From Paraflavitalea devenefica (GTDB lineage: Bacteria > Bacteroidota > Bacteroidia > Chitinophagales > Chitinophagaceae), in the NCBI RefSeq assembly GCF_011759375.1, contig NZ_JAARML010000002.1, positions 1,984,001 to 2,048,000 of the forward strand: 64,000 bases of DNA. Direction: 5' to 3'. A program made the position numbers and the translations under genes. The notes under the pieces are model-generated. The model made no database searches. It was not told the DNA's origin and was given only the letters and a program-made list of their open reading frames with translations. Each line of letters opens with the position of its first letter. The first letter of the stretch is position 1. Shown here piece after piece: positions 52,842-62,450 of this stretch.

Positions 52842-54404
52842 TTACTTATATTCCCCGTACACCTCCCGCAAGGTATCTGCAATCTCACCCAGCGTACATT
52901 TCTGCTCTACCGCTTCAATAACAGTAGGCATAATGTTTTCATCACTGCCTGCTTTATCGGCTAGTAATTGCAGCAACTGATCGCACTTGGCGTGGTCACG
53001 TTGCCGGCGGAGGATAGCCAGTTTATCACTTTGCACCTGGCGGATGGAGTCGTCTATTTTAAAGGGAGGGACCGTATTGGTGTCTGTTACCTGGAACTTA
53101 TTCACTCCCACAATGATCTTTTCATTGCGTTCTACCTGTCGCTGGTGATCATAAGCGCTGCGGGCAATCTCATCCTGTATAAATCCCTGTTCAATGGCCG
53201 ATACACTGCCGCCCATGGCATCTATCTTACTGATCAGTTTCCAGGCTTCTTCTTCTACCTGCCGGGTGAGGGACTCTACAAAATAAGAGCCGGCCAACGG
53301 GTCAACGGTATCTGCGGCGCCACTTTCAAATGCCACGATCTGCTGCGTGCGCAGGGCAATACGGGCGGCTTCTTCTGTAGGCAGGCTCAGTGCTTCATCA
53401 TAGCCATTGGTGTGCAGGGATTGTGTGCCGCCCAATACAGCGGCCAGGGTTTGAATCGTAACGCGCGATATATTGTTGAGTGGTTGTTGGGCCGTGAGGG
53501 TGCTGCCGCCCGTTTGGGTATGGAAGCGCAGCATCATGGCCTTGGGGTCTGTGGCGCCCAGTTCCTTCATCATCACTGCCCACATACTGCGGGCAGCGCG
53601 GAACTTGGCCACCTCTTCAAACAAATTATTGTGCGCATTGAAAAAGAAAGAGAGGCGCTTGCCAAATACATTAATATCAAGCCCTTTTTCCAGGGCTGCT
53701 TTTACATAGGCCTTACCATTGCTGAGGGTAAAAGCAATTTCCTGTACGGCCGTACTGCCGGCCTCGCGGATATGGTAACCGGAAATGGAGATCGTATTCC
53801 ACTTGGGCAACTCATGACTGCACCATTCAAAAATATCGGTGATGATGCGCATGGAAGGCTTGGGCGGGTAAATATAAGTACCCCTTGCAGCATACTCCTT
53901 CAGGATATCATTCTGTATAGTGCCGGAGATCTTCTTCAGGTCGGCGCCCTGTTGTTTGGCCAAGGCTACATATAAGCTCAGGAGGATAAAACCGGTAGCA
54001 TTGATGGTCATGGAGGTCGACACGTCTTCCAGCTTAATGCCTTTAAAGAGCGTCTGCATATCTTCCAGGCTGTCAATAGCCACGCCTACTTTTCCCACTT
54101 CTCCTTCAGCCAGCGGGTGGTCGCTGTCGTACCCGATCTGTGTGGGCAGGTCAAATGCCACGCTCAGGCCCATTACACCCTGCGATAACAGATAGTGGTA
54201 CCGTTTATTACTTTCTTCTGCAGTGCTGAAACCGGCATACTGCCGCATCGTCCACAGCTTTCCCCGGTACATATCCGGCTGCACGCCGCGGGTAAAGGGA
54301 AAATCGCCGGGCGGGGGCAGGGGAGGGAACCCTTGTACACGACGGGCGTCATACAACTCATGGATCTCAATTCCGCTGTCTGTAAAGATCTTTTTTTCAG
54401 GCAT
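52842..54404 (-). CDS. acyl-CoA mutase catalytic subunit (methylmalonyl-CoA mutase family)
   Basis: 520 residues from MPEKKIFTDSGIEI. It is the TIM-barrel catalytic half: FTRGVQPDMYRGKLWTMRQYAGFSTAEESN, GLSVAFDLPTQIGYDSD, SISGYHIREAGSTAVQE and RFHTQTGGSTLTAQQPLNN. The C-terminal cobalamin-binding domain (DxHxxG) of one-chain enzymes is absent, so a separate small subunit must supply B12. RQYAGFST (Tyr rather than Phe) looks more like methylmalonyl- than isobutyryl-CoA mutase, from memory. The reaction would be a succinyl-CoA/methylmalonyl-CoA interchange or a close relative. It is downstream of a small membrane-anchored protein gene. Confidence 0.85.
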   Translation of the reverse strand: MPEKKIFTDSGIEIHELYDARRVQGFPPLPPPGDFPFTRGVQPDMYRGKLWTMRQYAGFSTAEESNKRYHYLLSQGVMGLSVAFDLPTQIGYDSDHPLAEGEVGKVGVAIDSLEDMQTLFKGIKLEDVSTSMTINATGFILLSLYVALAKQQGADLKKISGTIQNDILKEYAARGTYIYPPKPSMRIITDIFEWCSHELPKWNTISISGYHIREAGSTAVQEIAFTLSNGKAYVKAALEKGLDINVFGKRLSFFFNAHNNLFEEVAKFRAARSMWAVMMKELGATDPKAMMLRFHTQTGGSTLTAQQPLNNISRVTIQTLAAVLGGTQSLHTNGYDEALSLPTEEAARIALRTQQIVAFESGAADTVDPLAGSYFVESLTRQVEEEAWKLISKIDAMGGSVSAIEQGFIQDEIARSAYDHQRQVERNEKIIVGVNKFQVTDTNTVPPFKIDDSIRQVQSDKLAILRRQRDHAKCDQLLQLLADKAGSDENIMPTVIEAVEQKCTLGEIADTLREVYGEYK

Positions 54405-54444
54405 AAGCAACACTGTTAAGGTCAAATTTCCGGCATGGGCTTCA

Positions 54445-54990
54445 TTAAGCCATCAGTTTACGGGCTTCATAGCTTAAGGCATCGGACACAATGGAATGTA
54501 AAGATGCTTTGGGATTTTGCATCAGCATTTCCAGGATGCTGCGGTTAAGGTCCTGTGCGGTGGCTTCTGGCGGTAAAAAGGAGGTGATCTGGTTTACGAT
54601 CAGCATATTCTGGTCCTTCAGGTTGCGCACAGCTTCCCAGGCTTCCTGGGTGACATACATCTGCTGGGTAACATTGTATTCAAATTCTCCCTTGATATTC
54701 TGGATCAGTATGGCCTGCATATCCCGGGCGCTCAGGTCGGGCGCATTCAACCGGCTGATGAGGTTGGGCAGGGCGATCCGGTCGGTGAGCAGGATCAGCC
54801 GTTCATAGGCCTGCAACTGCATCTGCTTGGTGTTGGTGGGGGCCGTTGCTTCCTGTTTGTCAGCCTTCTGCCGGGCTGCCAGGGCTTGTTTGGCCTCTTT
54901 GCGTTGTTTCCAGAACAAATAGGCCAGGGTGCCTCCTAATGTGAGGGCTATAATAAGCTGCCATATAAGTTCATTCAAGGAAAGTGACAT
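54445..54990 (-). CDS. membrane-anchored protein of unknown function
   Basis: 181 residues. One N-terminal transmembrane helix (LIWQLIIALTLGGTLAYLFW), a basic coiled-coil-like stretch (KQRKEAKQALAARQKADKQE), then a helical domain (QAYERLILLTDRIALPNLISRL … FEYNVTQQMYVTQEAWEAVRNLKDQNMLIVNQI). No family name recognised. It starts a minus-strand set with the mutase and should face the cytoplasm. Confidence 0.65.
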   Translation of the reverse strand: MSLSLNELIWQLIIALTLGGTLAYLFWKQRKEAKQALAARQKADKQEATAPTNTKQMQLQAYERLILLTDRIALPNLISRLNAPDLSARDMQAILIQNIKGEFEYNVTQQMYVTQEAWEAVRNLKDQNMLIVNQITSFLPPEATAQDLNRSILEMLMQNPKASLHSIVSDALSYEARKLMA

Positions 54991-55012
54991 GCGGGTTAGA
55001 TTTTTAAGTCAA

Positions 55013-55020
55013 CAAATGTA
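55013..55020 (-). promoter_or_regulatory. -7 box for the 54990-to-50902 gene set
   Basis: TACATTTG on the minus strand matches TAnnTTTG, 22 bases before the start codon. Confidence 0.45.
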
Positions 55021-55105
55021 GTGAAATGGTTTTTGGTTCCCTCTAACGGTTTTTGGGGTGGTTATAGTCTGCCGGGCAGCATGATTGTCAATTGTTTGTT
55101 GAGGC

Positions 55106-55137
55106 ATTGACAGTTCCTGCTATTCTCTGTATTTTTG
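55106..55137 (+). promoter_or_regulatory. promoter of the Fe-S carrier gene
   Basis: ATTG at 55106-55109, 20-base spacer, then TATTTTTG at 55130-55137, a perfect -7 box; the start codon is 16 bases downstream. Confidence 0.6.
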
Positions 55138-55153
55138 GGGCAAATATTGTGTA

Positions 55154-55498
55154 ATGGAAATAGCCTCCGTATCGCCTGTACAGTTTACGCCCAATGCCCA
55201 AAAAGAGCTGACCCGCCTGATGAGTGACCCCGGTTTCGATACCAGCAAATACCTGCGGATAGGCGTAAAAGGCGGTGGCTGCTCCGGCCTGAGCTATGTG
55301 TTGGGCTTCGACGACCGGCAGGAAAACGATGAACAATATGAAGTGGATGGGTTGACCTTTATCATGAATAAATCACACGGCATGTACCTCATGGGCATGC
55401 AGATAGACTGGCAGGATGGCCTCAATGCCCGTGGCTTCTCCTTTACCAATCCCAATGCCAGCAAAACCTGTGGGTGCGGTACTTCTTTTTCGGTGTAA
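55154..55498 (+). CDS. A-type iron-sulfur carrier (HesB/IscA family)
   Basis: A 114-residue cytoplasmic protein that transfers Fe-S clusters to target enzymes. The three conserved cysteines are Cys43 in GGGCSGLSY and Cys106/Cys108 in TCGCGTSF at the C-terminus. There is no suf or isc operon beside it, so it could be an ErpA-like stand-alone carrier; the symbol is left open. Confidence 0.9.
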   Translation: MEIASVSPVQFTPNAQKELTRLMSDPGFDTSKYLRIGVKGGGCSGLSYVLGFDDRQENDEQYEVDGLTFIMNKSHGMYLMGMQIDWQDGLNARGFSFTNPNASKTCGCGTSFSV

Positions 55499-55657
55499 AA
55501 TGTATACCTCTTGTTATTGCAGTTCAATCATTGCAGCGTTTGTTGGTAAGTCTTACTAACATTATCTACCCCTTCTTTCTTCAGGGTGCTGTAATTTTTA
55601 TCGCTTACATTTTACAGTGGCGGCGAAAGGATACTCCTTGCTGTCCTTAAATATATT

Positions 55658-58024
55658 TTACTCACTCCTCAGGCTCTTCACAGGATTGGTAAAAGCCGCA
55701 TTGATACTTTGGAAGCTTACTGTCAGCAGGGCAATACCAATAGTCAGCAGTCCTGTCAGCGCAAAGATCCACCACTCAATACTGACCTTATAGGCAAAGT
55801 CCTGCAGCCAGCGGTTCATTAAATAACGGGATATGGGGAAGGCTACCAGGATGGCAATGGCTACCGGCTTCAGGAAATTCACGGATAGCAATACAATGAT
55901 ATCCGGTACAGAAGCACCTAATACTTTGCGTACGCCAATCTCTTTGGTACGTTGTTCAGCCGTGAAGGCGGCCAGGCCAAATAAGCCCAGGCAGGAAATA
56001 AAGATGGCCAAAAAGGCAAAGTAATTGGATAGCTTACTGATCACCTGCTCGCTCTTATATAGCTTATCATATTCCAGGTCGGCAAACTGGTACGTGAAAG
56101 GGAATTGGGGATTCAGGGAATGGCATAACTTTTCCAGGCCCGCCAGGGTTTGTTGAGTACTGCCTGCCTTGATGCGCACCAGGATGGTGCCCCAGGGTTG
56201 TTCTTCCCGCAGCCTGATCACCAGCGGCTCTATAGCCTGGTGCATAGAATTAAAGTGAAAGTCTTTCAGTACGCCAATGATCATACCTTTGCGTTCGCCC
56301 CATGTTATCGTTTGGCCCACCGGATCTTTAAGCCCCATCTTTTGTATGGCCATTTCATTCAGCAGGAATCCTGTGGAATCAGTGGCAACACCTTTCATGA
56401 AATCATGGCCTTCCACCAGCTCCAGGTTCATGGTTTTTACAAAATCATATCCTACTATAGCATCTGCAATGGAAGTGACCAGGTTGGGATCTTTACCCGG
56501 CCAGCTCACATCACCAATATGATGCGCAATAACAGTAGGCGTTTCCCGCATCTTGGTAATATTCAGTGCACCTGGCAGTTTCCCGGCTTCATCTTTGAAA
56601 ACGGAATAGTTCTTTGCGAGGTCGCCTTCAAGTGGAATATATACCAGGTTCTCCCGGTCATATCCGAGGTTCTTTGATTGTGCATACTCCATCTGGCGGT
56701 ATATAACGATCATACCCACCATCAGTATCGTAGAAAGGGCAAATTGCAACACCACCAACCCTTTTCTGAAAAAGGCAGCACCCGGACTGAATTTTAAACT
56801 TCCTTTTAAAACGTGGATAGGGTTTAGTGACGACAGGAACAGGGCCGGATAACTACCCGCCACAAAACTTGTTATAATGAGCAGTGCCAACAAGGCGCCC
56901 CAAAAAACGGGTTGTGTTAAAGGCAGCAGCAGTTGTTTTCCGGTGAGCGCATTAAATGCCGGCAATAGCATGTCAGTGAGGACAACAGCTATGATAACAG
57001 CGAAAGCGGTAACCAGCATGGCCTCTCCAATAAATTGTCCTATTAGCGTGCTGCGGAATGCACCGACCACTTTCCGTACACCCACCTCCTTAGCCCGCTT
57101 GGCGGAACGGGCGGTGGCCAGGTTCATGAAATTGATACAGGCAATGAGCAGGATGAAGACGGCCACTAAGGTTAACAATTGTACATATTCTATGCGGCCG
57201 CCGGCCGGCTGACCATTGCTGAAATTGGCATGCAGGTATTTTTCGCTGTAGGGTTGAAGTCCCAATTCATAACGAACGTTCCCGTTGGCGGGAATATACC
57301 GGTGAATGAAATCTTTGATCTTTGATGCGGTGGCAACGGGATTGGCATCTGCGCGAAGTTGTATAAAAGTAGAGGGGTTAAAATTGCTCCAGTTATTTAC
57401 CCAATCGTTTTCTTTCACATACGCCTGCCAGCTTCTCAGGAAGTCAAACCGGACAGAAGAATTGGTGGGCATATTTTCAAAAACGGCCTTTACCTGCAGG
57501 TCTGTTTTGTTTTCATAACGAATCGTTTGCCCGATGGCCTTTTCAGGGCTTCCAAAGAAATACATAGCCGCGTTCCGGGAAATGGCTATTGCTTCCGGTG
57601 AATTCAGGGCTGTTTGAGGGGTGCCCTGCAACAGGCGGTAACTAAACATGCTGAAGAAATCGGCTCCGGCATAGTTGCCCTCCATCTTATTGATCTTGTT
57701 GCCCGCCTCAAGCGTATAAGGCATATTCCAATCCAGGCTACTGGCATATTGTATTTCAGGAACCTGTTTTTTAAGTTCTTCAGCCAACAGTCCTTGTGTA
57801 ATATACGAAGCGTCTACCGTACCGTTGGCATACTGGCGCTCATATACCTGGTATAATTGCTTATTGTTTGTATGAAATCCATCTACGTTGCGTTCATCCT
57901 GCACCCACAATAAGATCAGCAGGCTGCAGGTCATTCCCAATGCCAGGCCCGATATATTGATAGCAGAAAATGCTTTATTGCGGAACAGGTTCCGCCAGGC
58001 GGTTTTGAAATAGTTCTTGATCAT
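55658..58024 (-). CDS. FtsX/MacB-type ABC transporter permease 1
   Basis: 788 residues from MIKNYFKTAWRNLFRNKAFSAINISGLALGM; upstream in-frame residues back to 58171 are not needed. It has a MacB periplasmic core domain followed by FtsX domains, twice (NFMNLATARSAKRAKEVGVRKVVGA and FGLAAFTAEQRTKEIGVRKVLGAS). This gives eight transmembrane helices in two sets, and a typical FTNPVKSLRSE end. Such permeases work with a MacB-like ATPase in export or mechanotransmission. No ATPase gene is nearby. It is a paralog of 60099-62450. Confidence 0.88.
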   Translation of the reverse strand: MIKNYFKTAWRNLFRNKAFSAINISGLALGMTCSLLILLWVQDERNVDGFHTNNKQLYQVYERQYANGTVDASYITQGLLAEELKKQVPEIQYASSLDWNMPYTLEAGNKINKMEGNYAGADFFSMFSYRLLQGTPQTALNSPEAIAISRNAAMYFFGSPEKAIGQTIRYENKTDLQVKAVFENMPTNSSVRFDFLRSWQAYVKENDWVNNWSNFNPSTFIQLRADANPVATASKIKDFIHRYIPANGNVRYELGLQPYSEKYLHANFSNGQPAGGRIEYVQLLTLVAVFILLIACINFMNLATARSAKRAKEVGVRKVVGAFRSTLIGQFIGEAMLVTAFAVIIAVVLTDMLLPAFNALTGKQLLLPLTQPVFWGALLALLIITSFVAGSYPALFLSSLNPIHVLKGSLKFSPGAAFFRKGLVVLQFALSTILMVGMIVIYRQMEYAQSKNLGYDRENLVYIPLEGDLAKNYSVFKDEAGKLPGALNITKMRETPTVIAHHIGDVSWPGKDPNLVTSIADAIVGYDFVKTMNLELVEGHDFMKGVATDSTGFLLNEMAIQKMGLKDPVGQTITWGERKGMIIGVLKDFHFNSMHQAIEPLVIRLREEQPWGTILVRIKAGSTQQTLAGLEKLCHSLNPQFPFTYQFADLEYDKLYKSEQVISKLSNYFAFLAIFISCLGLFGLAAFTAEQRTKEIGVRKVLGASVPDIIVLLSVNFLKPVAIAILVAFPISRYLMNRWLQDFAYKVSIEWWIFALTGLLTIGIALLTVSFQSINAAFTNPVKSLRSE

Positions 58025-58187
58025 GGGCAAAAGATGATACGCTCTTTCCGTAAAAATATGCCAATTGCTAAAGATGCTGAAAGCCAGGCTGTTTGGGATA
58101 ACAATAGGAACCACCTTGTTCGCTTTTGATACAGCAGCAGAGCGGCGGTGATACAGGGAAAGGAAGCTCACAGCAGGTCGAAAAACA

Positions 58188-58211
58188 AAAGCCGGGCATT
58201 CACCCGGCTTT
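58188..58211 (-). terminator. terminator after the retropepsin-like gene
   Basis: AAAGCCGGG, CATTCA loop, CCCGGCTTT, with a minus-strand run TTTTGTTTTT. It closely resembles the hairpin at 58654. Confidence 0.8.
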
Positions 58212-58215
58212 ATCT

Positions 58216-58593
58216 TTATATCAATTGCATTTTTGCTACTTTGGGATCTACCTCAACCTGGTCATCCTCAAAGTTGAGTTTGATGCGCCATTTTTGTAAG
58301 GTGGCTGCTCCTATAATTATTTCCTCACTTAATCCCGGGACAACCAGGAATTCATCACTTAGTAAAACATCATCAATGTAAAAGTCCAGTCGTACCACTT
58401 CTTTTACTTCAATATAATGTGCCTCACTGGCTGTAGCGATTTTTCTAATCCTGCCCAAGGGTTGAGCTTCGGTTAATTCGTTTACAAACTCGGGATTAAT
58501 GCAAGAGAGATTTGCCCCGCTGTCAAACAGGGTGTAGAGTGTTTTTTCTCCTTTCGATCCTACATATAGTAGTGGATGTTTCAAGATAGACAT
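58216..58593 (-). CDS. retropepsin-like aspartic protease domain protein
   Basis: A 125-residue single-domain protein without signal peptide. It contains TLFDSGANLSCI (Asp24-Ser-Gly, the catalytic triad of retropepsins) and the late IIIGAATLQKWRIKLNFE, matching the G-A/G-L-L-x flap-to-core pattern. Such proteins act as homodimers. No gag/pol context is present, so this is a cellular retropepsin-like protein, with unknown substrate. It lies between the permease 1 gene and the aminotransferase gene. Confidence 0.75.
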   Translation of the reverse strand: MSILKHPLLYVGSKGEKTLYTLFDSGANLSCINPEFVNELTEAQPLGRIRKIATASEAHYIEVKEVVRLDFYIDDVLLSDEFLVVPGLSEEIIIGAATLQKWRIKLNFEDDQVEVDPKVAKMQLI

Positions 58594-58653
58594 TGGTTAA
58601 ACTTTAACGAAGATACGAAAAAAGAGGCGGTCTGGATGTACGGTAAAAAACAA

Positions 58654-58675
58654 AAGCCGGGCTCTCACCCGGCTT
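58654..58675 (-). terminator. terminator after aspartate aminotransferase
   Basis: AAGCCGGG, CTCTCA loop, CCCGGCTT; minus-strand T-rich run TTTTGTTTTTT. Confidence 0.75.
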
Positions 58676-58724
58676 GCTATTCAAATTATCAGTAACTGTT
58701 ATTTAGTCCTGTTCTTAGAATCCC

Positions 58725-58762
58725 AACATGCTGAATGCTGGATGCTGGATGCTGAATGCTGG
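58725..58762. repeat. low-complexity GCTGAATGCTGGATG tract
   Basis: Five degenerate copies of (A)TGCTGRATGCTGGA just outside the aminotransferase stop; related to 14700-14834. Confidence 0.5.
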
Positions 58763-58766
58763 ACCT

Positions 58767-59957
58767 CTATTTCAGTTTTCCCAGTGCTGCAATGATCCGC
58801 TTCCAGGCTTCTTCGATCTTCTCCATGCTGTTGGCAAAAGAAATACGGATACAGGTAGGCTCACCAAAAGCACGACCTGTTACGGTACTTACATGCGCTT
58901 TATTCAGCAGGTACATGCAAAGGTCATCGGCATCCTTGATCGTTTCTTCGCCATCGTTTTTGCCAAAGTACTGGCTAACGGTGGGGAATACGTAAAACGC
59001 ACCATCCGGTTCAGCATACTTCAGTCCGGGAATGCTGTTCATGATCTCTATCACACGCTTCTTACGGCGCTCAAATTCTTTATTCATTTCCTGGGAGGGG
59101 CGCAGGTCGCCGGTAAAGGCTACAATGGCCGCGCGTTGGGTAATGCTGTTGGTGCCGCTGGTAAGCTGACCCTGTAATTTCTCACAGGCTTTTACGATAT
59201 CCGGATGAGCAGCCACCACACCCAGGCGGTAACCTGTCATGGCAAAACCTTTACTCAGGCCGTTCACAATGATCACGCGGTCTTTCAGGTCTGCAAACTG
59301 CGCAATGCTCTCATGTTTGCCTATGAAATTGATGTACTCATAGATCTCATCAGAGAGGATGAATACCTTGGGATACTTACGGAATACTTCGGCCAATCCT
59401 TCCAGTTCTTTCTTGCTGTATACAGAACCGCTGGGGTTACAGGGAGAAGAGAACATGAACAGGCGGGTCTTCTCTGTTAAGGCTGCTTCCAGTTCAGCAG
59501 GCGTGATCTTATATTTATTGTCGATAGAAGTAGTTACCAGCTTTACCACACCTTCACCCAGCTTCACAATTTCAGAGTAAGTAACCCAATAGGGGGTAGG
59601 GATCACTACTTCGTCGCCGGGGCTAACTACTGACCATACAGCATTGGCCAGACTTTGTTTGGCGCCGGTGGAAGCGATAATGTTCTCAGGCTTATAGTCA
59701 AGGTTATTATCGCGCTTCAATTTCACGCACACCGCTTCACGCAGGTCGGGATAACCAGCTACGGGGGTGTAATGGCTGTAATTGTCATCAATGGCTTTCT
59801 TGGCTGCATCCTTAATGTGCTGAGGCGTATCGAAATCGGGTTCTCCCAAACTAAGATCAATAACATCTACGCCTTTAGCCCTGAGCTCACGACCGAGTTT
59901 TGCCATTTTCAGCGTCTCCGGTTCGTTGAACCACGTCAATCTGGTTGATAGTTCCAT
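58767..59957 (-). CDS. aspC: aspartate aminotransferase (class I/II)
   Basis: A 396-residue PLP enzyme interconverting aspartate and 2-oxoglutarate with oxaloacetate and glutamate. Seen: LSLGEPDFDTPQHIKDAA, YTPVAGYPDLREAV, the Asn/Asp/Tyr pocket (FSSPCNPSGSVYSK, ILSDEIYEYINF), PLP-Lys in GLSKGFAMTGYRLG, and a C-terminal Arg in ADPTCIRISFANS-like EPTCIRISFANS. It fits the bacterial 1b/ prephenate-type subgroup. Its own -7 box lies upstream. Confidence 0.92.
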   Translation of the reverse strand: MELSTRLTWFNEPETLKMAKLGRELRAKGVDVIDLSLGEPDFDTPQHIKDAAKKAIDDNYSHYTPVAGYPDLREAVCVKLKRDNNLDYKPENIIASTGAKQSLANAVWSVVSPGDEVVIPTPYWVTYSEIVKLGEGVVKLVTTSIDNKYKITPAELEAALTEKTRLFMFSSPCNPSGSVYSKKELEGLAEVFRKYPKVFILSDEIYEYINFIGKHESIAQFADLKDRVIIVNGLSKGFAMTGYRLGVVAAHPDIVKACEKLQGQLTSGTNSITQRAAIVAFTGDLRPSQEMNKEFERRKKRVIEIMNSIPGLKYAEPDGAFYVFPTVSQYFGKNDGEETIKDADDLCMYLLNKAHVSTVTGRAFGEPTCIRISFANSMEKIEEAWKRIIAALGKLK

Positions 59958-59995
59958 AATAATGTCTGTTGCTTGCTTTTTTTAAACGAATGGCG

Positions 59996-60003
59996 CAAAA
60001 GTA
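59996..60003 (-). promoter_or_regulatory. -7 box of the aminotransferase gene
   Basis: TACTTTTG on the minus strand matches TAnnTTTG, 38 bases before the start codon. Confidence 0.45.
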
Positions 60004-60049
60004 ATACAGAATCCGGTTTCTTGTTTCTGATAATGGGAATAATAATAAA

Positions 60050-60076
60050 GCCCTGCATACCAACAGGTAGCAGGGC
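60050..60076 (-). terminator. terminator after permease 2
   Basis: GCCCTGC, one unpaired A, TACC, AACA loop, GGTA, GCAGGGC; the minus-strand flank is T-rich (TTTATTATTATT). Confidence 0.8.
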
Positions 60077-60098
60077 CAACTATAGAAAAGAGAAAGGC

Positions 60099-62450
60099 TT
60101 ACTCTGTCCGGAGCGATTTGACGGGATTGATCAGGGCTGCCTTGATCCCATGGAAGCTCACCGTGGCGATGGCAATGATAAAGGCCAGCAAGCCTGCCAC
60201 CGCAAACATCCACCAGGATAAACTGATGTGGTAATCCCAGTTCAGCAGCATTTTATTCATGGCCCACCCTGCCAGGGGCGAAGCGAGGATGAAAGCCACT
60301 GCCACCGGTTTCAGGAAGTCTTTAGACAGTATGAGCCATAACTGTGAAACACTCGCACCCAGTACCTTACGCACGCCAATTTCCTTATTGCGCCGTTCGG
60401 CTAGGAAGGCAGAGAGGCCAAACAGGCCCAGGCAGGAAATAAAGATGGCGAGTGTACCCACTATGTTGGTCAGTTGGCTGGTATAACGAATACCCTCGAA
60501 GCGTTTCTGGTACTCTTCGCTGACAAAATGGTAGTCAAACGGGTAGTTGGGATTACTCTTTTTGATTGCCAGCTCAATCTGCCCCAGGGTCTTACGCCAG
60601 TTGTCATCGTTCCGTACCCGCACAAACAAGTGGTTCATACCACCCCTGCCCAATTCGATCAGCATGGGTTGGGGAGTTGAAAAAGGGCTGTTGTAAACAA
60701 AATCCTGCACCACGCCTATAACAATGGCGCCGCTTAGTTTGGTGCCTATTACAGGTGCTTTCAGGCCCATTTTGGTCACTGCGGCCTGGTTAATAAGGCA
60801 GGCATTGGTATCGGTACCAAAAGCGGGACTGAAATCGCGTCCTTCGGCCATTTTTAGCCCGGCTGTTTTTGCCCAGTCATAACCTACACTGGTAAGGGTG
60901 ACCCAGATATTCTGGCCGGCTGTTTTTCCCGGCCAGTCAATGCCATCCGTAGCGCCTCCAAACCTGATAAGATCATTGCTGCCGCCTGAGATGCTGGTCA
61001 CCCCCGGTATTTGCGCCAGCTCATTTTTGATGAGGTGGAATTTGCCATTCATATCACCCCGTAAGGGTATCTCCACCAGGTTTTCAGGATCATATCCGAT
61101 AGGACGGTTCTCTGCATGCCGCAGTTGTTTAAAGATGACAATGGTGGCAATAATCAGGAATATGGAAGTCATGAACTGGAAAGTGACCAGCCCTTTTCGT
61201 AGTATGGAACCGCCTTTGCGGTTAACAATGATGCCTTTTAATACCAATACCGGCTTAAAACTGCTGAGAAAAAAGGCGGGATAGCTACCGGCTACCAGTC
61301 CTGTGAATATTACCATGCCCAATAAAGACAGCCACACACGCCAGTTGACAAAATCAAATGTCATGTTCTTCTCCGTAAAATGATTCAACACCGGCAGGGC
61401 AAGCACAGCCAGGAACAGGCCCAGCAGCAGTGAAATAAAGGTGAGCAGCATGGCCTCGCACAGGAATTGGAAAATGACCTGTTTCCGGAAAGCCCCCATT
61501 ACCTTCCGTACACCTACTTCACGGGCACGTCGTTCGGAGCGGGCGGTAGCCAGGTTCATAAAATTGATACAGGCGATCAGCAATACGAACAGGCCGACAG
61601 CGCCCACCAACAGGACCGCATAGATCCTGCCGCCGCCACTCGGTTTGCCATTTTTAAACTCTCCATACAGCCACATATCGGCAAAGGGATAGGCAAATAA
61701 TCCTTCATCCTTGTTTTTCAGTTTTTCCTGGATGAGTTTAGCCAGTTTGGCATTGAGCGCCGTAAGGTTAGTGCCCGGCTGTAATTCCATCCAGGTAGCA
61801 ATGCTATTATGGTCCCAGTTGTTGATCCAGGCACGGTTTTCCTGTTCATAAAGACTGAAGGGCAGCACTACATCAAAGCGCTCGCTGCTATTCTCCGGAA
61901 TATCCCGTATTACAGCACCTACCTGCAAAGGATGCGTGTTATTGTACATGATCAGTTTGCCCATGGGGTTTTCCTGCCCAAATAGTTTTTTGGCCGTCCT
62001 TTCCGTGATCACTACCGATCCTGATTGCTCCAGGGCTTTGACCGCGTCGCCGGCAATTGCCGGGAAGGTCATCATCCGGAAATAATCGGGTTCTACGTAC
62101 ACCGTTTTTTCGTACAGCGCTTTTTCTCCACTTTTGATGAGTCCCTGGCCTCCACTGCCAAAGCGGGAGATGTATTTTACTTCAGGTATGTCGTTTCGAA
62201 TAGCCCCTGCCAGCGGTCCTGACACGGAGGTGCCTGAACTGATTTCACCATCGACTTTATAGTTCTTGATCAGCGCATGAATATTGGGCAAATGGGTGTG
62301 AAACTTGTCGTAGCTCACCATATCCAGTATCACAAGCATCACCAGGATACTGATGGCCAGGCCCACAGCCAGCCCACTGATATTAATAAAAGAAGAGATC
62401 TTATTCTTCACCAGGCTGCGCCAGGCGATCTTCAGGTAATTTTTCAGCAT
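60099..62450 (-). CDS. FtsX/MacB-type ABC transporter permease 2
   Basis: A 783-residue paralog of permease 1. It starts MLKNYLKIAWRSLVKNKISSFINISGLAVGLAIS. It has a MacB periplasmic domain, FtsX repeats with NFMNLATARSERRAREVGVRKVMGA and SAFLAERRNKEIGVRKVLGAS, and ends ALINPVKSLRTE. The two permeases are separated by the retropepsin-like and aminotransferase genes, so they are not a simple tandem duplication. The cognate ATPase is not in the window. Confidence 0.88.
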   Translation of the reverse strand: MLKNYLKIAWRSLVKNKISSFINISGLAVGLAISILVMLVILDMVSYDKFHTHLPNIHALIKNYKVDGEISSGTSVSGPLAGAIRNDIPEVKYISRFGSGGQGLIKSGEKALYEKTVYVEPDYFRMMTFPAIAGDAVKALEQSGSVVITERTAKKLFGQENPMGKLIMYNNTHPLQVGAVIRDIPENSSERFDVVLPFSLYEQENRAWINNWDHNSIATWMELQPGTNLTALNAKLAKLIQEKLKNKDEGLFAYPFADMWLYGEFKNGKPSGGGRIYAVLLVGAVGLFVLLIACINFMNLATARSERRAREVGVRKVMGAFRKQVIFQFLCEAMLLTFISLLLGLFLAVLALPVLNHFTEKNMTFDFVNWRVWLSLLGMVIFTGLVAGSYPAFFLSSFKPVLVLKGIIVNRKGGSILRKGLVTFQFMTSIFLIIATIVIFKQLRHAENRPIGYDPENLVEIPLRGDMNGKFHLIKNELAQIPGVTSISGGSNDLIRFGGATDGIDWPGKTAGQNIWVTLTSVGYDWAKTAGLKMAEGRDFSPAFGTDTNACLINQAAVTKMGLKAPVIGTKLSGAIVIGVVQDFVYNSPFSTPQPMLIELGRGGMNHLFVRVRNDDNWRKTLGQIELAIKKSNPNYPFDYHFVSEEYQKRFEGIRYTSQLTNIVGTLAIFISCLGLFGLSAFLAERRNKEIGVRKVLGASVSQLWLILSKDFLKPVAVAFILASPLAGWAMNKMLLNWDYHISLSWWMFAVAGLLAFIIAIATVSFHGIKAALINPVKSLRTE

